From Caulobacter sp. FWC26 (lineage in GTDB: Bacteria; Pseudomonadota; Alphaproteobacteria; Caulobacterales; Caulobacteraceae): DNA of 64,000 bases. Position 1 is the stretch's first letter, and each line of letters starts with the position of its first letter. Positions 63,752 to 64,000 of this stretch are shown in pieces. The notes beneath the pieces are model-generated. The model saw only the letters and a list, made by a program, of their open reading frames with translations, made no database searches and was not told where the DNA came from. The DNA lies in the NCBI RefSeq assembly GCF_002742645.2, contig NZ_CP033875.1, positions 3,078,001 to 3,142,000 on the forward strand, read 5' to 3'. The position numbers and the translations under genes were made by a program.

Positions 63752-64000
63752 CTAGTTGCTGGCGCTGGCGACGCCGTTCAGCACGGCGTTGGCCGAAACC
63801 GGGGCGTTGTTGATCTGGGTGCTGTTCAGAACCACCGTGTTGCCGGTGCCGTTGACATCGATCCGGATCATATTGCCGATCGCGGTGGCGGAGGCCGAAC
63901 CGGCCGCGCCGCTCTGAAAGTACTGAGCGCCGGCCAGACTGTTGGTCGAGTTGGTCGTCAAGGCGCTGTTGCCAACACCCGATTGGATGACGCCATCCGC
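63752..64000 (-). CDS. curlin-like secreted repeat protein, C-terminal part (cut by window edge)
   Basis: The last 82 residues of a gene whose start lies to the right of the window; the frame is open to the final base. The sequence is rich in Asn, Ser, Gly, Ala, Thr and Val with curlin-like spacing: VIQSGVGNSA, YFQSGAAGSASATAIGN, IRIDVNGTGNTVVLNSTQINN, ending VLNGVASASN. Charged residues are almost absent. These features and the two CsgG-family genes just downstream suggest a secreted amyloid or fibre subunit. A Met-led shorter frame at 63961 would really start with TTG and is not the gene start. Confidence 0.72.
   Translation of the reverse strand, partial: ADGVIQSGVGNSALTTNSTNSLAGAQYFQSGAAGSASATAIGNMIRIDVNGTGNTVVLNSTQINNAPVSANAVLNGVASASN

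Noticed and set aside
1..64000. CRISPR array, insertion sequence or intact prophage
   Set aside because: No regularly spaced repeats, transposase or phage structural genes were seen on either strand; the accessory blocks lack a recognisable integrase.

Overview
The window looks like chromosomal DNA of a Caulobacter (C. vibrioides/crescentus/segnis type). It is very GC-rich, densely coding, and carries genes typical of that genus: a MalA-type TonB-dependent maltodextrin receptor with its linked LacI regulator, transporter and glycosidases, a glycosyltransferase matching holdfast gene hfsL, and an alphaproteobacterial GTTC-N7-GTTC LexA box. Species-level assignment is inference from remembered gene order and protein similarity; no search was run.

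Layout. 0-4.3 kb: a YjaB-type acetyltransferase, three exported proteins (amidohydrolase, nucleosidase-like protein, Dabb protein) and upp. 4.3-10.8 kb: a two-subunit molybdenum hydroxylase, a Nudix protein, a DNA glycosylase behind an SOS box, long intergenic palindromes and a VanX-like dipeptidase. 10.9-17.7 kb: mmsA, a flavin reductase, an overlapping FemAB-like/hfsL/cupin trio, a free-methionine-sulfoxide reductase and a UspA protein. 17.7-31.9 kb: a chemoreceptor followed by the maltodextrin regulon (glucoamylase, MFS transporter, LacI regulator, alpha-glucosidase, periplasmic alpha-amylase, malA). TTTGCA-rich repeats lie at both of its divergent control regions. 31.9-34.4 kb: a lower-GC segment abutting the 3' end of tRNA-Ile(CAT), with a proteasome-like Ntn-hydrolase gene and a small partner gene. 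34.5-47.3 kb: core metabolism (SIMPL protein, panD, acyl-CoA synthetase, class II DAHP synthase, O-antigen ligase, gor, rpiA, glmU, gph) ending in tRNA-Val(CAC). 47.3-52.56 kb: an accessory block between tRNA-Val and a degenerate copy of its 3' end, carrying a LysR regulator, a SnoaL-like/SDR pair, an exported hydrolase, benE and an amber-interrupted pseudogene. 52.6-64 kb: MFS/LysR pair, hybrid histidine kinase, an exported tyrosine phosphatase next to a TonB receptor and a double TetR regulator, and two CsgG-family proteins followed by a curlin-like protein that runs off the right edge.

How the genes work together. Outer-membrane MalA, secreted amylase and glucoamylase, the MFS transporter and the alpha-glucosidase form a complete maltodextrin uptake and breakdown route under a local LacI repressor. 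GlmU supplies UDP-GlcNAc, relevant to envelope and holdfast polysaccharide, while HfsL and the O-antigen ligase are surface-polysaccharide enzymes. The two tRNA-adjacent blocks are the accessory part of the window. The most unusual gene is the 429-residue proteasome-fold protein at 32.8-34.1 kb, whose Thr/Asp/Lys triad can be aligned with proteasome beta subunits.
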